A stretch of 64,000 bases of DNA from Ephydatia muelleri (GCA_013339895.1 JABACO010000014.1:2151652-2215651); one strand, 5' to 3'. Counted from the stretch's first letter, positions 44,752-56,399 are shown. Notes: generated by a model from the letters alone, not told the origin. Numbers and translations are program-made.

Positions 44752-47120
44752 GTGAGTGTATTCATATGTATTCATCAATTCAGGAGGTTCTATGAGGAGG
44801 CCATGACAAAGGGATATGTGGAAATTTCGGTGACCAAGTGTCTCATAATTGGAGCAGCCGGTGTTGGCAAGACTCACCTCAAACACCTCCTTCTGAAGAA
44901 GGACCCTCCAGAGCAGCGTACCAGTACAGGACTGGCTGACAACCCTATTCGAGCTGTCTCGTCCTCAATGGCTGGTGTGGGTGTACAAGAGGATGACTGG
45001 TTTCCAGTTGAAGATGGCCGAGCACTTATGAAGGTTGTGTGTGGTAAAATAGGAGTTGGTCATGTATCCATGGCAACATCATTGGAGGAGGTGGTGAGCT
45101 CTCTCCCAAAGGTGATTAATATGTCTAGTGATGGAGCGGGTGCTGGTCACTCTGACTCTGTGCCCACTGGTGTCAACATCACCATGGATACCACCCAACA
45201 GAGCAGGACGTCGGCTATAGAGGAGCTAATTGATTACATCAACCACCCCACAGGTAAGAGATATTTAAGAACTGACCAAGTGAACGTGTACAATTTTCTG
45301 TAGACATGGAGATACGGTTTGGTGTGAAGTGGATTCATTTGATTGAAAGTGGTGGTCAACTTCAGTACCATGATATCCTTCCATTGTTCATTCAGAACCC
45401 TGGTGTGACTGTATTTGTATTAAAGCTGTCAGAAGAACTATCCCATCATCCTGCCATCGAGTACTATGGAGCAGATAGCAGGCCAATTAGTATGCCATAT
45501 CAATCTTATTTTTCGCACGAACAGATTCTTCAGCACTGTCTTGGAGCAATTTGCTCGCAAGCTGCTAGACCTCTGATCATCACTGTGGGAACTCATCGAG
45601 ATGCTGTGGGTAGTTCAGAATCAATCAAAGGCAAGAACCAAAAGCTCAATGCATTACTGGATTCAGGCAATTTTCGTGTGGTATATAACGGAGAGGAACT
45701 TGCAGAACCAATATTTGCTGTGAACTGCAAAGCTCCACAGGACGAGGACAGACATGTTGGTAAGGTACTCAGACAGGAAATCCTATCTGTTTGCCCACCT
45801 GCAATAAAGATGCCTATAGCATGGTTTGGGCTGGAGGTTCTTCTTCTAAACTCAAGCCACGATGGCATCTTGAGCCTTGAAGAATGCCAAGAGCATGCTA
45901 AAAAGTTGCACATCGAGGGAGATGCATTCTTTGCTGCCTTACACCATCTTGTACACCATAGTGTGTTCTTACATTACCCAGAGGTTCTTCACCAGACAGT
46001 GTTCTGTGACCCCCAGGTTGTCCTCTCCAAGGTGACCGAACTTGTGGAGTACCACCACAAGCTGTTGAATAGTCCAGATGGGGGTGTGGCAGCTATGAGT
46101 GATCTGGTTGCGTTCAGGGACCACGGACTGTTGTCAGTGGAGCTCCTAAAGAAGTTTCCCAAACACTACAAAGATGGTCTGTTCACTCCACACGATCTGT
46201 TGCAGTTGTTAGTGAGTGTTGGGGCAATAGCTGTGATCAAAGATGGTACGTATTTGATGCCTGCTCTGCTACACCACCTGGACTCTGAGCAAGTGTCCAA
46301 ATATATTACAGATGTCTCCTTGATTATCCACCCACGTACCCAGGGCTGTATTCCTAGTGGTCTTTTTTGCTGTCTTGTGGCTCATCTTTTGTCTCCAGGC
46401 AACCCATCTTCTTGGAAAGTGGGCATGGAAGGGGACAAGCCATTGTGTTTGTATCGCAACTGCATCACATTTGAACTTGAGCACTCTACAGAAATAGTTA
46501 CTCTTGTTGACATGTTCTATCATATAGTAGTTCATGTTAACGAAATGTCTGCAGCGTGTGGAGAGATAAGACGTCGTGTCCATAGTAGTATTAAGAGTGC
46601 ATGCAGTCTGCTCAAGTGGAAAGGTTTCCATTTTGAAGATGCATTCTTGTGTGCAGGGCTTAGTTGTCGTTCAGACCCTCCACATGTAGCGGTTGTGTGT
46701 GGAAATGAATGGAAATGTACGAAGCGATGTCGTCTGAGTGGAGATCTTAGTAAAGGCCAGTTGATGTGGTTTACGAAGCGATGTCGCTTGAGTGGAGATC
46801 TGACGCTGTTTACATTATTCCAACTGCCGTACTTGGTTGATGGCAGGGATGAGCATCTTAACATTGTACAGAGAACCGCCACTCACTATACCGAGCTAGC
46901 AATGCACCTCTTGGATGACGTGAACTTGAACATAACTGAGAGTCTTGAAATGCAATTTCAACGTGACCCAGAGAGAATTGCTAGAGATGTCTATAAGAAG
47001 TGGATCTCTGGCACTGGAAAGAAACCTATATCATGGCGAACACTAATTGGTGTGCTAAGAGACATTGAACTGATTAGTTTGGCTGATGAAATAAAGACTG
47101 CTCTGGAACATCTAGGTTGA
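42981..47120 (+). CDS. Kelch-GTPase(Roc-like)-COR-death-domain protein, copy B
   Basis: Coding exons 42981-43544 (exon opens at 42972), 43807-44071, 44117-44168, 44784-45253 and 45304-47120 join in agreeing phases (0,1,2,1) to 1,056 codons including stop. Residues ~1-277 are kelch repeats (YSYDQVKSKW, LVLVGGWDGS, VVMGGLGVGG, VFVMGGWG, LLAIGGGES). Residues ~295-600 are a Ras/Roc-like GTPase: P-loop GAAGVGKT (317-324), switch I-like STGLADNP, G3-like LIESGGQ (462-469 region), G4-like THRD (547-550), and AVNCK. A COR-like region follows (WFGLEVLLL, FLHYPEVL, VFCDPQVVLSKVTELVEY). An 18-residue internal duplication (TKRCRLSGDL twice) precedes a C-terminal death domain (~960-1055: YTELAMHLL, VYKKWISGTGKKP, SWRTLIGVLRDIEL, LADEIK). 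No signal peptide or membrane segment. The protein should be cytosolic: kelch platform, nucleotide switch, death-domain output. It is related to Roco/MFHAS1-type proteins; kelch in place of leucine-rich repeats is unusual. The usual Asp of the G3 motif is Glu465 here. Confidence 0.85.
44400..44578. repeat. GGGA polypurine repeat in gene B intron 4
   Basis: About 175 bp of (GGGA/GGAG)n with no pyrimidine on the plus strand except in a few T-containing units. It lies between the 52-nt exon and the GTPase exon. Gene C has a longer version (52788-53062). Confidence 0.9.
44714..44748. repeat. GT microsatellite before the GTPase exon of gene B
   Basis: A (GT)n tract lies 35 bp upstream of the acceptor ATTCAG. 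In gene C the equivalent tract is much shorter (53200-53214). Confidence 0.85.
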
Positions 47121-47870
47121 TGCGTATGTACATCATTGTGTGTATACCTGTATCATTGCACCATGCATTGAAACTAGGATGTACTTATAATTACAGAACT
47201 ACAGCGTTCATTTTTGGTATTGAGATCCACATCTTCAAGTCAACCACTTTAGCACCTCATTCTCTTTCCTCCCCCTCCCCTCTCCCCCTCCACCACTGAC
47301 TGCATTGTAAACAGATGTAGGAGTTTGGCAACTACCTTACCTATGTTGTTGAGACCCTCTTTGTTGGTTAGCTAGTTTTCAGGAAGCAATTGTGGAACTG
47401 ATACAGGTAGCACACTGGATTAGCACCACATCATTGTCACTGATGAGTGCACCATGTGATACGTCTCCAGTGTATGATCGTGCAGTCTCATGTACAACAA
47501 ACAAATAACATAGTTGATGTGCTAAGAGACATTGAACTGAATCATTCGGCTAGAGACTGCTATATAATCATTGTGAGTTTCTATATTCCTACAGTGTGTA
47601 CAACACAACTAACCGTTCGAGGCTTTGCTTATGTAGTGACGATCGAGTGTCTTGGATGTCACCACCAGGGTTTCAATGCAAGACAGTGCATGTAGACTTA
47701 ATAACCAACAACTGTAATGACATGATTACGTACTTGAAGGCAAAAAAGAATGTAAAGAGAATGGTCTGAAGAAAAGGTTGCTACAGTATGTTACCACCTC
47801 CATGCCAACATCAAAGTATCAAATCCATGCCCACCCCTCGTCCCAATATGAAAGACCTCACACCTTCTTC
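47121..47870. other. 3' flank of gene B with a decayed death-domain exon
   Basis: 47512-47560 reads VDVLRDIELNHSA, a decayed fragment of the LRDIEL death-domain motif. The block beginning there recurs at 32135, 55990 and 61355 with 'gtttcaatgcaagacagtgc'. No intact gene. Confidence 0.55.
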
Positions 47871-48011
47871 GTGTACTAGTTATCTGGTGTGCCTTTTTAA
47901 GCGTGCACATATAAACGATGGCCTCTACAGGAGGTATTCAGCCTACGTTGAAGGCATGATACCTTTTAATTATAGCCACGCATAGGTCTGCATGCTGGCA
48001 CGGGGAACTTC

Positions 48012-48203
48012 TTGTCGATATCTGGGATTGAAGACTTTGGAACTTTCTCCACTAGGACCTGTGTAGTAGCGACATATATTAAAGTTATGGTTATTGTCAC
48101 TGGCTTACTATATTGCTGGGGATTTGGGTTTTCTATTATGTACTGGGTCCTCTTGGTTGCTGCGGTCTGTTTGTGTTTTCTGTGTGTCAATGTAATGTTG
48201 TGA
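48012..48203 (+). CDS. Short hydrophobic frame, unit B only
   Basis: A 63-residue frame (MSISGIEDFGTFSTR start) has a long hydrophobic stretch (residues ~24-60, VMVIVTGLLYCWGFGF then IMYWVLLVAAVCLCFLC) that could span a membrane twice. Nearly all of it lies in the ~230-bp segment absent from unit C. There is no homology evidence, and it may be chance. Confidence 0.15.
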   Translation: MSISGIEDFGTFSTRTCVVATYIKVMVIVTGLLYCWGFGFSIMYWVLLVAAVCLCFLCVNVML

Positions 48204-48234
48204 CTTGTACATTTCAATATTATTATAACAATTA

Positions 48235-48476
48235 TGAGTACAGCTGATAAACAAATACCAGTACCTGTATCTGATGAGGAAATGCAGCTGATGATAGTCT
48301 ACAATCAGTGCAGAATCCACTACCAATGTACAATAATAAGATGATCTCCTGCGTATCTTGGTGATCCCATATCTCTTTTTGGTGAAGTGGATATAGTTGA
48401 GGAGGACACACTTCTCTTGCAGGGAGAGCAATTTGTAGCAAAGCACACTATCTCGTGTCATGAAGTATGATATTAT
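48235..48476 (+). pseudogene. Conserved frame with one shared stop
   Basis: From ATG 48235 the frame reads MSTADKQIPVPVSDEEMQL..., hits TGA after 36 codons, and continues in the same frame SPAYLGDPISLFGEVDIVEE, then DTLLLQGEQFVAKHTIS. The copy at 56473-56707 has the same stop and few changes. The amino-acid composition looks coding-like; no family recognised. It may be an exon remnant. Confidence 0.3.
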
Positions 48477-49320
48477 TTTGTACAGGTATCAGATATCAAG
48501 ATTACCCATAAGGTCCTGTGTAATGATCAGTTCAGCATGGGATCCCCTCGGATATAGCTAACCCAATCCTAGAATGCATGCTCAAAATAACATTCGGTTC
48601 TGCATTGCTGTTCAAAAATAATAATGTACCTAATTGTATCATGGCAGACACTAGTTTGTGTGCTAAGAGACATTCAACTGAGTAGTTTGGCTAATGAAAT
48701 AGAGACTGCTCTGAAACATTTAGATTGATGTGTATGTACAACATTGTGTGTATACATGTATCGAGTGGTTATGTGACCAAAGTGTAGACTTGCAGCTATA
48801 GAAAATCACACACACACACATACACACACACACTCACACAACACATACTCACACAACATACACACACATACACACATATGCAAGCAATGACACAATATAG
48901 CATTAAGTTGCAATGGCAGTGCAAGTGCAGGAACCTATCAATAACCCCTTTACCAGTGCACAAACCGATCAATAGCTCCATTTTACAAGTGCAAGAACCT
49001 ATCAATATTTTTTACCAATCAATAGCTTCACTTTACAAGTGCAGGAACCTATCAATAACCCCCTTTGTTTGTACCAGTGCACGAACCCATCAATAGCTCT
49101 ATTAGTACAGGTTATAAGTTAAGGAACAATAGCCCCCCTTTTTATTTTACTAACGCAGGAGTCTATCAAATATTACCAATGCGAACCTATCAAAATGCAG
49201 GAGCTCCTCATCCTATATAAACAATCAGCCTCATCCTATACAACAATCACACAACATGCAACACATACACACACACATGCACACACACAATACACAAGCA
49301 GCCAGCCCCCTTTTTCACCT

Positions 49321-49414
49321 TGTAACTTCTTTCTCGATTGAAAAACATGCGTTGAGGTCTTTTGCCCACTCCTTCAGCAAGAACTTGAAAGACTTGAGGA
49401 AGATGTAGGAGTCC
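49321..49414 (-). pseudogene. PRPF18-like exon fragment, unit C
   Basis: Minus strand reads DSYIFLKSFKFLLKEWAKDLNA in short blocks, then FSIEKE with a frame change relative to unit B. Same place in the unit as the A and B fragments. Confidence 0.45.
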
Positions 49415-49879
49415 TTTTGGACTCTCCTTTGTAGATCTCCTCCATTAGCTCCAGTTGTGTGTAAGATATGTACATGTATGTGTGTAGTCTGGAGTTACTG
49501 TATTCGGGTGTATATGTGATGATGGTACAGTGATGATGTGTGCGGTGAGTGTGGTGATGGTGCTTGCTGATAGCATGCACGCATTGCCCCATCAGGACAC
49601 ACCAGCAGTAAAGCAACTAACAATATTAAAAACACACAAAACACACACACAAATAATACACATGCACATGTACATACACAGAGACACATACTTAGAAACA
49701 CATACATATACAACACGCACACATGTTGCCCCTCATACCGTGATCTGTTCCAATGTGTGTATTTAGCCTTAGAATGTGCCCTACAAACACTCTATATCCC
49801 CACGTACACACTTCGATTATGAGCATGCATACTGAGTTTTTCATTTAGTATTTTGCGTCATGTCTAAATTATTCATCAA

Positions 49880-50110
49880 TACAAGGAGTCACGTGATGCG
49901 CATCATATATATGCAACAGAACCGTTACAGCACGTCAGCAGGTGTAACGTGAAAGGTGAAGGAGGAATAGATTGAGTTCTTTTGTTTGGACAGCAGAATT
50001 AACCATCGATTTTTTTTTGTGTTTGGACAGCAGGTTTAACAATTGAGTTCTTTTGTTTGGACAGCAGGATTAACGTGAAAGAGGTATCCAGACACGACCT
50101 TACACCTCAG
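49880..50110 (+). promoter_or_regulatory. Promoter and noncoding first exon of kelch-GTPase gene C
   Basis: TCACGTGA at 49889-49896, then catatatatg, a leader with 'ttgtttggacagcag' units, and donor CTCAG|GTAAGC (50110/50111). Core elements and spacing match units A and B, while the leader repeat differs in copy number. Confidence 0.55.
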
Positions 50111-50249
50111 GTAAGCCTATCTAACTGTGGCCCTCCTTGCATATGGCAACGCTCGAGCTAATGCGATATTATTATGTAGCCTGTAGGACAACGAGTCGCT
50201 AGACTCGGAGTCACATTCCGACAGCGGGTAGTCGCGGCGGTGACGTATG

Positions 50250-51373
50250 GATAATTTACTACTACTTTAAATGTTCATTATTTTTCCCTTTAAAAGAATT
50301 AAGGTGTGAGTGGAACACCTTATAAACTCCTTAAGAGCTATCTACAACAAGAGCTATTCGCCCGCAACTAACAGTATGTCAAAATCTTCATCCCGTACCG
50401 TGTCCACGATTTTTTTTTAAATAAATTCATAGCAGCACTCTGCTGCTTACAATACTCGGTAGCGCTTATCATGTGAGACTCTGCATTTCGTGCATTTCTC
50501 ATGCGTGGGCCAAGTTCCGTCTGGGCAGTACTGAACCTTCTAAATAGCATTGCTATCATCAGATAAAGACCTCTGCCTAGTAGTCTGTAAAGACTCGGCC
50601 ATGTGAAGTCCTGCTTTCCCCCTTGCACGCTTTTTTTCTCAATCCCGCTGTGCACATGTATGCTTTATAAAACTTGTTAGACATCGAAACTTGACACAAT
50701 TTGTGAGCGCTATGGGCTGTAGCGTCTCGAGGAATTCTAAATCACGTGGTCACAATGTTATCAGTGATGCATAGCAACCAATAAACATGTAGGTGGGTAA
50801 GTGCCAGAGAGTGAACAGGCAACCATAGATTACCTGTCCTCTCTTGGACTGAAACTAGGTTTCGGCATGTGTAAATTGCAATCAAGCGAAATTTCTATAC
50901 ACTATATAGTCTAAATGGAACGTTTGTCAATTTCTTTTCTTCACCTTCTATGATGTGCAATCATTTCAGGCTGTCAAGTAGATAATCAGAATATTCCATG
51001 TTTTTAAGCAAGTTTAATAGTGGTTCAAGTCTACAATGCATTGGCTTCTTGGGTGGATATACCCCTTAGTAGAAGGGAAGGGTACTCCTCCCCTCTCACA
51101 TCCTCTCCGTTGCTAGGAGGGAAGGGTAATCCTCCCCTCTCACACCCTTCTCCATGTGGTGACAGGTACATGCGCTTGTACAATGCATCCTATACAGTTA
51201 TGTTCCTATGTTCTCAATGGAACAGTCGGTTCGTGTATTGTGCAGTGCACCCACGCATTCATGATATGCATGTGACCAACAGGTTTGGGTTACATGTGCA
51301 TGTGTGGTTGTGTGGAGTTGCAAGCTGTCCAGTGTTCTCTTGAATTAACTATTAATAATTTCTTTTCTTTAGA
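50250..51373. other. Intron 1 of gene C, repeat-derived
   Basis: Contains sequence shared with 31100-31480 and 42280-42960. It ends in the acceptor TTCTTTAG before 51374. Apparent frames here are pyrimidine-rich intron sequence, not exons. It lacks the poly-C palindrome repeats present in units A and B. Confidence 0.55.
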
Positions 51374-51381
51374 ACATTAAA

Positions 51382-54300
51382 ATGTTGAGATTCAATATTT
51401 GTACAAATGTACCTGAGTCAGGGGGTCGAAGCTGTGGTGATGGTGGTGGTGGTCTAGTGGAGTTGGATGGTAGGGTGGTGTGGGGAGTACAACAACGTTT
51501 GTATAGTTATGATCAAGTGAATTCCAAGTGGGATAGAATGGCTGATGGTGGCGGCGATTTGGGGGCCAGACTAGCTATGTGTGGAGACCAGCTAGTACTG
51601 GTTGGAGGTTGGGATGGGAGTGTCAATAGTAAGAAGGTGAAGGTGTTCAATGAAGGAAAGTGGTCCACCATGCCAGAGGTGATACCAGACATGTTGGTAG
51701 GGTGCGAGTGCTCCTGCATACTCAGTGTTAGTGAAGGTGGTATGGTGGTGATGGGAGGGCTTGGTGTTGGAGGGAGAGACGTGAATGATGTTCAGGTGTT
51801 TGATGGCAAGGCAAAGACCTGGCACAAAGGACCGTCACTTCCTCTACCAGTTAGGTCCATGTCGGCAGTGGTCCATGGGGACCTAGTCTTCGTGATGGGA
51901 GGTTGGGGCATGAAGAGAGCAGTATGGTGTGCAAAGATTCGTGACCTCGTAAGCCATTGAGCATTGTGGAGTCTCTCTGTACCTTTTTTTTGTATGTATG
52001 TGTACATGTACGTACAACAAATGTAGCATTTGTACATGTACATACAACAAATGTAGTATTTATATGTACATACCATACAGATACATTTTAGCACATCACA
52101 TGCACGGATGCATATACTCCAATGTACATGTGGCCACATCTGTGCCTATTCTCACCCCACACATGTGCACACATGCATGCACTAGACTTCTGCACACGCC
52201 TGTGACACACAGCAATCTATCTGGGTAGAGCTACCAGATGTACCCCACCACTATTCATCAGTATGTGCGGTTGATGGTTTGCTTCTTGCAATTGGAGGAG
52301 GAGAAAGCATCATTGGAACTAACAAAACCTCTGCAATCTATGCCTTCCATAGTGGTGATCGGAAGTGGGTGCATGTTGGAGACATGCCGTTTCAGTGTGA
52401 CATGGTGGACACACTATTATCAGGAGGAGGGTTGCTGTGTGTTGATGGAGTCAGTCAACAGGTCTTCAAGGTGGAGGGTAAGTTCTCCTGTAATGAAATT
52501 GTATTAATCACAGTACTTCCAGGTCTGTCAAACATCTGCCCCATCACACTAAACACAAACAATGGAAATGAAAGGTAAGCATGTGGAAAAGGTGGACTGT
52601 TAGGTGTATGTAGTGAAATGCATATTTTCTTCTGGGTCTGGTCTGGGAACTGGGACTATAGGGGTGACAAGCCACACCCAACGACCCAAAACAAAATCTG
52701 TTATTTTCAGTCACGATTAACATCCCCCTCTTTCCTCCTGGTGACCATTTCACCCACTTGTGCAATGGCATGAGACATATTATAAAGGGGGAGAGAGAGA
52801 GAGGGAGGGGGGAGAGGGAGGGAGGAGAGGGAGGGAGGGGAGAGGGAGGGAGGGGGAGAGGGGAGAGAGGGAGGGAGGGGGGAAAGGGAGGGAGGGGGAG
52901 AGGGAGGGAGGGAGGGGGAGAGGGAGGGAGGAGGGGGAGGGACGGGGGAGAGGAAGGGAGGAGGGGGAGGGAGGGGGAGAGGGAGGGGGAGAGGGAGGGA
53001 GAGTAGAGGGGAGGGAGGAGAGGGAGGGGGAGAGGAGGGGGAGTGGAAGAGGAGGGAGAGAGTACAATTGCACCCTTTGAACCTGTAGTGGCTTTGCGCC
53101 TGAAACGCAGTCCATGTTCAACACTTGCCTTTAATGTCGCTTTCTAATGGATTTCGCACTAGGCATGTCCTACTCACCCTCTAGTGGTAAATGAGAATAT
53201 GTGCGTGTGTGTGTGTACTTGTGAGTATGTATTCATATGTATTCATCAATTCAGGAGGTTCTATGAGGAGGCCATGACAAAGGGATATGTGGAAACTTCG
53301 GTGACCAAGTGTCTCATCCTTGGAGCAGCCGGTGTTGGCAAGACTCACCTCAAACATCTCCTTCTGAAGAAGGACCCTCCAGAGCAACGTATCAGTACAG
53401 GACTGGCTGACAACCCTATTCGAGCTGTCTCATCCTCAATGGCTGGTGTGGGTGAACAAGAGGATGACTGGTTTCCAGTTGAAGATGGCCGAGCACTTAT
53501 GAAGGTTGTGTGTGGTAAAATAGAAGTTGGTCATGTATCCATGGCAACATCATTGGAGGAGGTGGTTAGCTCTCTCCCAAAGATAACCATTAATATGTCT
53601 AGTGATGGAGCGGGTGCTGGTCACTCTGACTCTGTGCCCACTGGGGTCAACATCACCATGGATACCACCAAACAGAGCGAGACGTCAGCTATAGAGGAGC
53701 TGATTGATTACATCAACCACCCCACAGGTAAGAGATATTTAAGGACTGACCAAGTGAACATGTGCAATTTTCTGTAGACACAGAGAAACGGTTTGGTGTG
53801 AAGTGGATTCATTTGATTGACTGTGGTGGTCAACTTCAGTACCATGATATCCTTCCATTGTTCATTCAGAACCCTGGTGTGACTGTATTTGTATTAAAGC
53901 TGTCAGAAGAACTATCACATCAACCAACCATCGAGTACTATGGAGCAGATAGCAGGCCAATTAGTATGCCATATCAATCTTATTTTTCGCACGAACAGAT
54001 TCTTCAGCACTGTCTTGGTGCAATATGCTCGCAAGATGCTAGACCTCTGATCATCACTGTGGGAACTCATCGAGATGCTGTGGGTAGGTGTTCAGAATCA
54101 ATTGAAGATAAGAATGAAAAGCTTAAGGCATTATTGGGCTCAGGCAGTTTTCGTTTTATGTATAACGGAGAGGGATGTAAAGAAGTGATATTTGCTGTGA
54201 ACGGCAAAGTTCCACAGGACGAGGACAGACATGTTGCTAAGGAACTCAGACAGAAAATCATATCAGAATGCCCACCTTCAATAAAGATGCCTATAGCATG

Positions 54301-55600
54301 GTTTGTGCTAGAGGTTCTTCTTCTAAAATCAAGCCACGATGGCATCTTGAGCCTTGAAGAATGCCAAGGGTGTGCTAAAAGGTTGCACATCGAGGGAGAT
54401 GCATTCTCTGCTGCCTTACACCATCTTGTACACCACAATGTGTTTTTACATTACCCAGAGGTTCTTCCCCAGACAGTGTTCTGTGACCCCCAGGTTGTCC
54501 TTACCAAGGTGACCGAACTTGTGGAGTACCATCACAAGCTGTTGTCTAGTCCAGATGGGGGTGTGGCAGCTATGAGTGACCTGGTCGCATTCAGGGATCA
54601 CGGACTGTTGTCAGTGAAGCTCCTAAAGAAGTTTCCCAAACACTACAAAGATGGTCTGTTCACTCCACACGATCTGTTGCAGTTGTTAGTGAGTGTTGGG
54701 GCAATAGCTGTGATCAGAGATGGTGTGTACTTGATGCCTGCTCTGCTACACCACCTGGACTCTGTTGAAGTGTCCAAGTATATTACAGATGTCTCCTTGA
54801 TTATCCACCCACGTACCCAGGGCTGTATTCCTAGTGGTCTTTTTTGCTGTCTTGTGGCTCATCTTTTGTCTCCAGGCAACCCATCTTCTTGGAAGGTGGG
54901 CATGGAAGGGGACAAGCCATTGTGTTTGTATCGCAACTGCATCACATTTGAACTTGAGCACTCGACAGAATTAGTTACCCTTGTTGACATGTTCTATCAT
55001 ATAGTAGTTCATGTTAACAAAATGTCTGCAGTGTGTGAGATAAGACATTGTGTCCATAGTGGTATCAAGAGTGCATGCAGTCTGCTCAAGTGGAAAGATG
55101 TCCAGTTTAAGGATGCATTCAAATGTGAAGAGGGTAGTTGTAGCTCAGACCCTCCACATGTAGCGGATGTTTGTGGAAATGAATGGAAATGTACGAAGCG
55201 ATGTCGTCTGAGTGGAGATCTTAGTAAAGGCCAGTTGATGTGGTTTACGAAGCGATGTCGTTTGAGTGGAGATCTGACGCTGTTAACATTATTCCAACTG
55301 CCATACGTGGTTGATGGCAGGAATGAGCAACTTAAAATTGTACAGAGAACCGCCACTCACTATACCGAGCTAGCAATGCACCTCTTGAATGACGTGAACT
55401 TAGACATCACTGAGAGTCTTGAAATGCAATTTCAACGTGACCCAGAGAGAATTGCTAGAGATGTCTATAAGAAGTGGATCTCTGGCACTGGAAGGAAACC
55501 TGTATCGTGGCAGACACTAGTTGGTGTGCTAAGAGACATTCAACTGAATAGTTTGGCTGATGAAATAGAGAATGCTGTGAAACATCTAGCTGTAGGTTGA
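51382..55600 (+). CDS. Kelch-GTPase(Roc-like)-COR-death-domain protein, copy C
   Basis: Coding exons 51382-51948, 52213-52477, 52523-52574, 53255-53727 and 53778-55600 have the same phases as copy B and sum to 1,060 codons including stop (1,059 residues). Domain order is identical: kelch repeats, P-loop GAAGVGKT (318-325), COR-like region, 18-residue internal duplication, death domain. Copy C keeps the canonical Asp in the G3 motif (LIDCGGQ, Asp466), unlike copy B. Other differences are concentrated in the GTPase-COR exon: a lost residue (CGEIRRR versus CEIRH), KIEVG versus KIGVG, AVNGKVPQ versus AVNCKAPQ, and KCEEGS versus LCAGLS. Kelch exons are nearly identical between copies. No stop or frameshift is found, so both paralogs look functional. 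The C-terminus ends HLAVG instead of HLG. Confidence 0.85.
52788..53062. repeat. GGGA polypurine repeat in gene C intron 4
   Basis: About 275 bp of GGGAGA/GGAGGG units, longer than the same repeat in gene B (~175 bp), so the array changed length after duplication. Strand asymmetry is extreme. Confidence 0.9.
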
Positions 55601-56395
55601 TGTGTCTGTACATCATTGTGTGTATACCTGTACGTATCATTGCACCATGCATTACAACTAGGATGTACTTACAGAACTACAGCGTTCATTTTTGGTATTG
55701 AGATCCACATCTTCAAGTCAATCACTTTAGCGCCACATTCTCTTTCCTCCCCCTCCCCTCTCCCCCTCCACCACTGACTGCGTTGTACACAGATGTAGGA
55801 GTTTGGCAAATACCTTACCTATCTTGTGAGACCCTCTTTGTTGGTTAGCTAGTTTTCAGGAAGCAATTGTGGAACTGATACAGGTAGCACACTGGATTAG
55901 CACCACATCATTGTCACTGATGAGTGCACCATGTGATATGTCTCCAGTGTATGATCGTGCAGTCTCATGTACAACAAACAAATAACATAGTTGATGTGCT
56001 AAGATACAATGAACTGAATTATTCAGCTAGAGACTGCTATATAATCATTGTGAGTTTCCGTATTCCTACAGTGTGTACAACACGACTAACCGTTCGAGGC
56101 TTAACTTATGTAGTGACGATCGAGTGTCTCGGATGTCGCCACCAGGGTTTCAATGCAAGACAGTGCATGTAGACTTAATAACCAACAACTGTAATGACAT
56201 GTTTACGTACTTACTCAAAGGCAAAAAAGAATGTAGAGAATGGTTTGAAGAAAAGGTTGCTACAGTATGTTACCACCTCCATGCCAACATCAAAGTATCA
56301 AATCCATGCCCACCCCTCGTCCCAATATGAAAGACCTCACACCTTATTATCTTCATGTACTAGTTATCTGGTGTGCCTTTTTAAGCATGCACATA
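55601..56395. other. 3' flank of gene C with a decayed death-domain exon
   Basis: Collinear with 47121-47870. The fragment VDVLRYNELNYSA at ~55990-56030 is a further decayed copy of LRDIEL. No intact gene. Confidence 0.55.
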
Positions 56396-56399
56396 TAAA

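Larger units (their letters stand above)
47919..48727 (+). pseudogene. Broken stand-alone death-domain gene, unit B
   Basis: The start (ATGGCCTCTACAGGAGG, MASTGGIQPTL) matches the intact unit A gene at 31690 but the frame then departs. The last exon piece (about 48640-48727) still reads SWQTLVCVLRDIQLSSLANEIE to a stop. The middle of the domain is missing or replaced by 48000-48600. Confidence 0.6.
39880..48730. repeat. Segmental duplication unit B
   Basis: Unit B is collinear with unit C (48750-57340), most of it at high identity, and carries promoter, first exon, kelch-GTPase-death-domain gene and death-domain debris. It differs from C by indels: a ~320-bp insert near 41512-41840 and ~230 bp at 47957-48190 are present here, and the piggyBac-containing segment near 57000 is absent. 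Confidence 0.85.

Noticed and set aside
45306..45340. Independent start codon for the COR/death-domain part
   Set aside because: The Met at 45306 lies just inside an exon beginning 45304; copy C has no Met at that place (it reads T) and the splice phases fit a single gene.
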